A DNA stretch of 64,000 bases from Casuarina equisetifolia (lineage: Eukaryota; Streptophyta; Magnoliopsida; Fagales; Casuarinaceae). Below the pieces are notes generated by a model. That model worked only from the letters and a program-made list of their open reading frames with translations, was not told the DNA's origin and searched no databases. Positions 62,585 to 64,000 of the stretch are shown one piece after another (within the stretch, counting starts at the first letter, position 1; every line of letters begins with the position of its first letter). The position numbers and the translations under genes were made by a program. The stretch lies in NCBI GenBank assembly GCA_028551475.1, contig CM052355.1, positions 868,001-932,000 on the forward strand. The letters run 5' to 3'.

Positions 62585-64000
62585 TCTAATATCTTAACCA
62601 TCAAATTTAATGAATAAAGTTAGATCATTTAAAGATAAGATGTTCAGCCCAAGAAAGAAAACAACAGCTCATTGACTTTGCTTCTCGAAGATGGATATCA
62701 GGCTGGCTAAGTTTAGACCAATGCTGGGTTTTCGTTCGCTCAACAAGCCCGAAAATTGGTGTCGGCCTCCTGTTCTCATTTCAAGCAGAACAGTGATGGG
62801 CTCTGTTCAAAGGGACTCGCCTCCATTTCTACAAGCATTAAATCGTACAGCTCATGATGGTCTTCTATTGCACTACATGCAATCATGCAAACCCAAAGCT
62901 CTCCTTTTCCAAAAGCAAGGTAGTACCATTAACATTTAAAAGATCTAAAATATTACTTTAAAAGCTAGTTTAAGATTAAAATATTTTTTTATTAAAATTT
63001 TGTTTTAAGAATATTATTTTTAAATATAAATTTTTTATTCCACACATAATTTTTTTCATACTAAACATTAGTAGGTTTATCACTACATATGAAATAATAG
63101 AATTAATCAACACTCTAATACTATATATAAAATATTCAATCTAAAATTTACTTTAGAAGTTGAATGATCTTTTTTTATTTAAGCTTTATTTTAAATATTA
63201 AATCTTTCAGTACAAACTCTAACCTTATATATAGAACAAAAGTTAGAAATTATTTAGGCCTCATTTTAAGTTAAGTAGTTTTCTGTCTCTCCCTGGTTAT
63301 TTTATATCTTCTTTCTCACGGAAAGTGATCCTAATTATGTGTCCTTTCTCGGGCTGCTGCAAAAGCTTTGTTTTGAATGTGGATTCAAACTGATCTTCTT
63401 GGTTAACCCAACGTATAATTATTTAGAAAGCCGAAGATGTCTGTATGTTATAATGGCTGTGGCGAGATCATCAAGTAGCCCAAGAAAAGCAACAGAGAAA
63501 CAACAACCCTGCACGTGGATGAAATCAGAAAATAATACTGACAATCTACGAGGAAGCAAAAGGAAATAGAAAGATTTGAGAATCAAACTCAAATCCAAAA
63601 AATCAATGATTCTACTTTTATCTTTTTTAATCTAATAATGAATATGCCAAGCCAAAGGTGATCTACCATACCTGTGTTTTTCAAAATGATGAGGTTAGTC
63701 ATGATTAAAAACAAGGAGGCAGCAGGAATAACATTGACATTTCTTATAAATAAAAACAAATAAAAATTTGGCATTAAAATGTTGTTTGAATGTTTTACAT
63801 TGTTTATAACTTGATGTAGAAATCTCTTGAAGTAATTATTATTCTTTTTATAAATTGATTTGAAAGATGAATTGAACTTCTTAATATAATATTAAAACTT
63901 ATAATTAAAGTATGTAAGATTATCTAACATAATAACGCATTGTGTAACCTATATACAGAATGACCGTCTTCCTCTTTCAAAATAATGACAACCTCCCATA

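Larger units (their letters stand above)
55601..64000. other. Gene-poor right end of the window
   Basis: No gene was recognised. GC-richer, coding-like patches lie at about 55700-55930, 56734-57290, 58900-59340, 61290-61690 and 62690-62940. Their frames are short (60-130 codons), occur on both strands and match no known family. Between 61840 and 62290 a sequence like AGCATAAGAA...TTATAAGTGAT recurs at about 61918 and 62144, with a weaker third copy near 62228, which is a local dispersed-repeat cluster. AT microsatellites lie at 56492-56509 and 62559-62584. Confidence 0.45.

Noticed and set aside
1-64000. A new defence, toxin or mobile gene system
   Set aside because: Every gene I could define belongs to a known plant family, and the remaining DNA shows only repeats, element fossils and short unassigned frames.

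Overview
This 64 kb window is nuclear DNA from a flowering plant, most likely a core eudicot. It has GT-AG introns, AT-rich intergenic DNA, plant-only gene families (Alfin-like PHD, RR-type CCCH zinc finger, SMXL/D53, plastid omega-3 desaturase) and plant-type retroelement relics. The species cannot be named from the sequence. I found no rRNA, tRNA, CRISPR or bacterial features, and no convincing new multi-gene system.

Layout. 1-1477: 3' end of a Ty3/gypsy chromovirus fossil with its LTR. 2051-3788: a LINE tail and a 235-bp direct repeat. 4123-6645 (+): plastid omega-3 desaturase (FAD7/FAD8 type, 8 exons). 11273-12325 (+): single-exon F-box protein. 13365-15091 (-): phosphoribosylanthranilate isomerase of tryptophan synthesis (5 exons). 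19034-21079 (-): ankyrin plus tandem CCCH zinc-finger protein with a 5'UTR intron. 21.6-35.8 kb: gene-poor, with LINE tails, a small LTR-type element split by a LINE, and a five-copy tandem array of a ~375-bp unit. 35849-38627 (+): jasmonate-induced 2-oxoglutarate dioxygenase (JOX/JAO type, 3 exons). 38.6-46.5 kb: gene-poor, with a LINE reverse-transcriptase relic and a 41-bp minisatellite. 46519-49257 (-): Alfin-like PHD protein (5 exons). 49907-54067 (-): SMXL6/7/8-type strigolactone-signalling repressor (3 exons). 54.1-64 kb: no recognisable gene.

All seven protein genes look intact. The exon joins I propose keep frame across every intron and give products of normal family length. Functional links are loose. 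The FAD7/8 desaturase makes the trienoic fatty acids that feed jasmonate synthesis, and the JOX dioxygenase inactivates jasmonate, so the two ends of that pathway lie about 29 kb apart. SMXL (strigolactone) and JOX (jasmonate) are both hormone brakes. Plant genes are not in operons and nothing shows these links to be more than chance. The most useful oddities are a frameshifting alternative 3' splice site in SMXL, a 13-nt first coding exon in the PAI gene, the nested small LTR-type element, and the ~375-bp tandem array.
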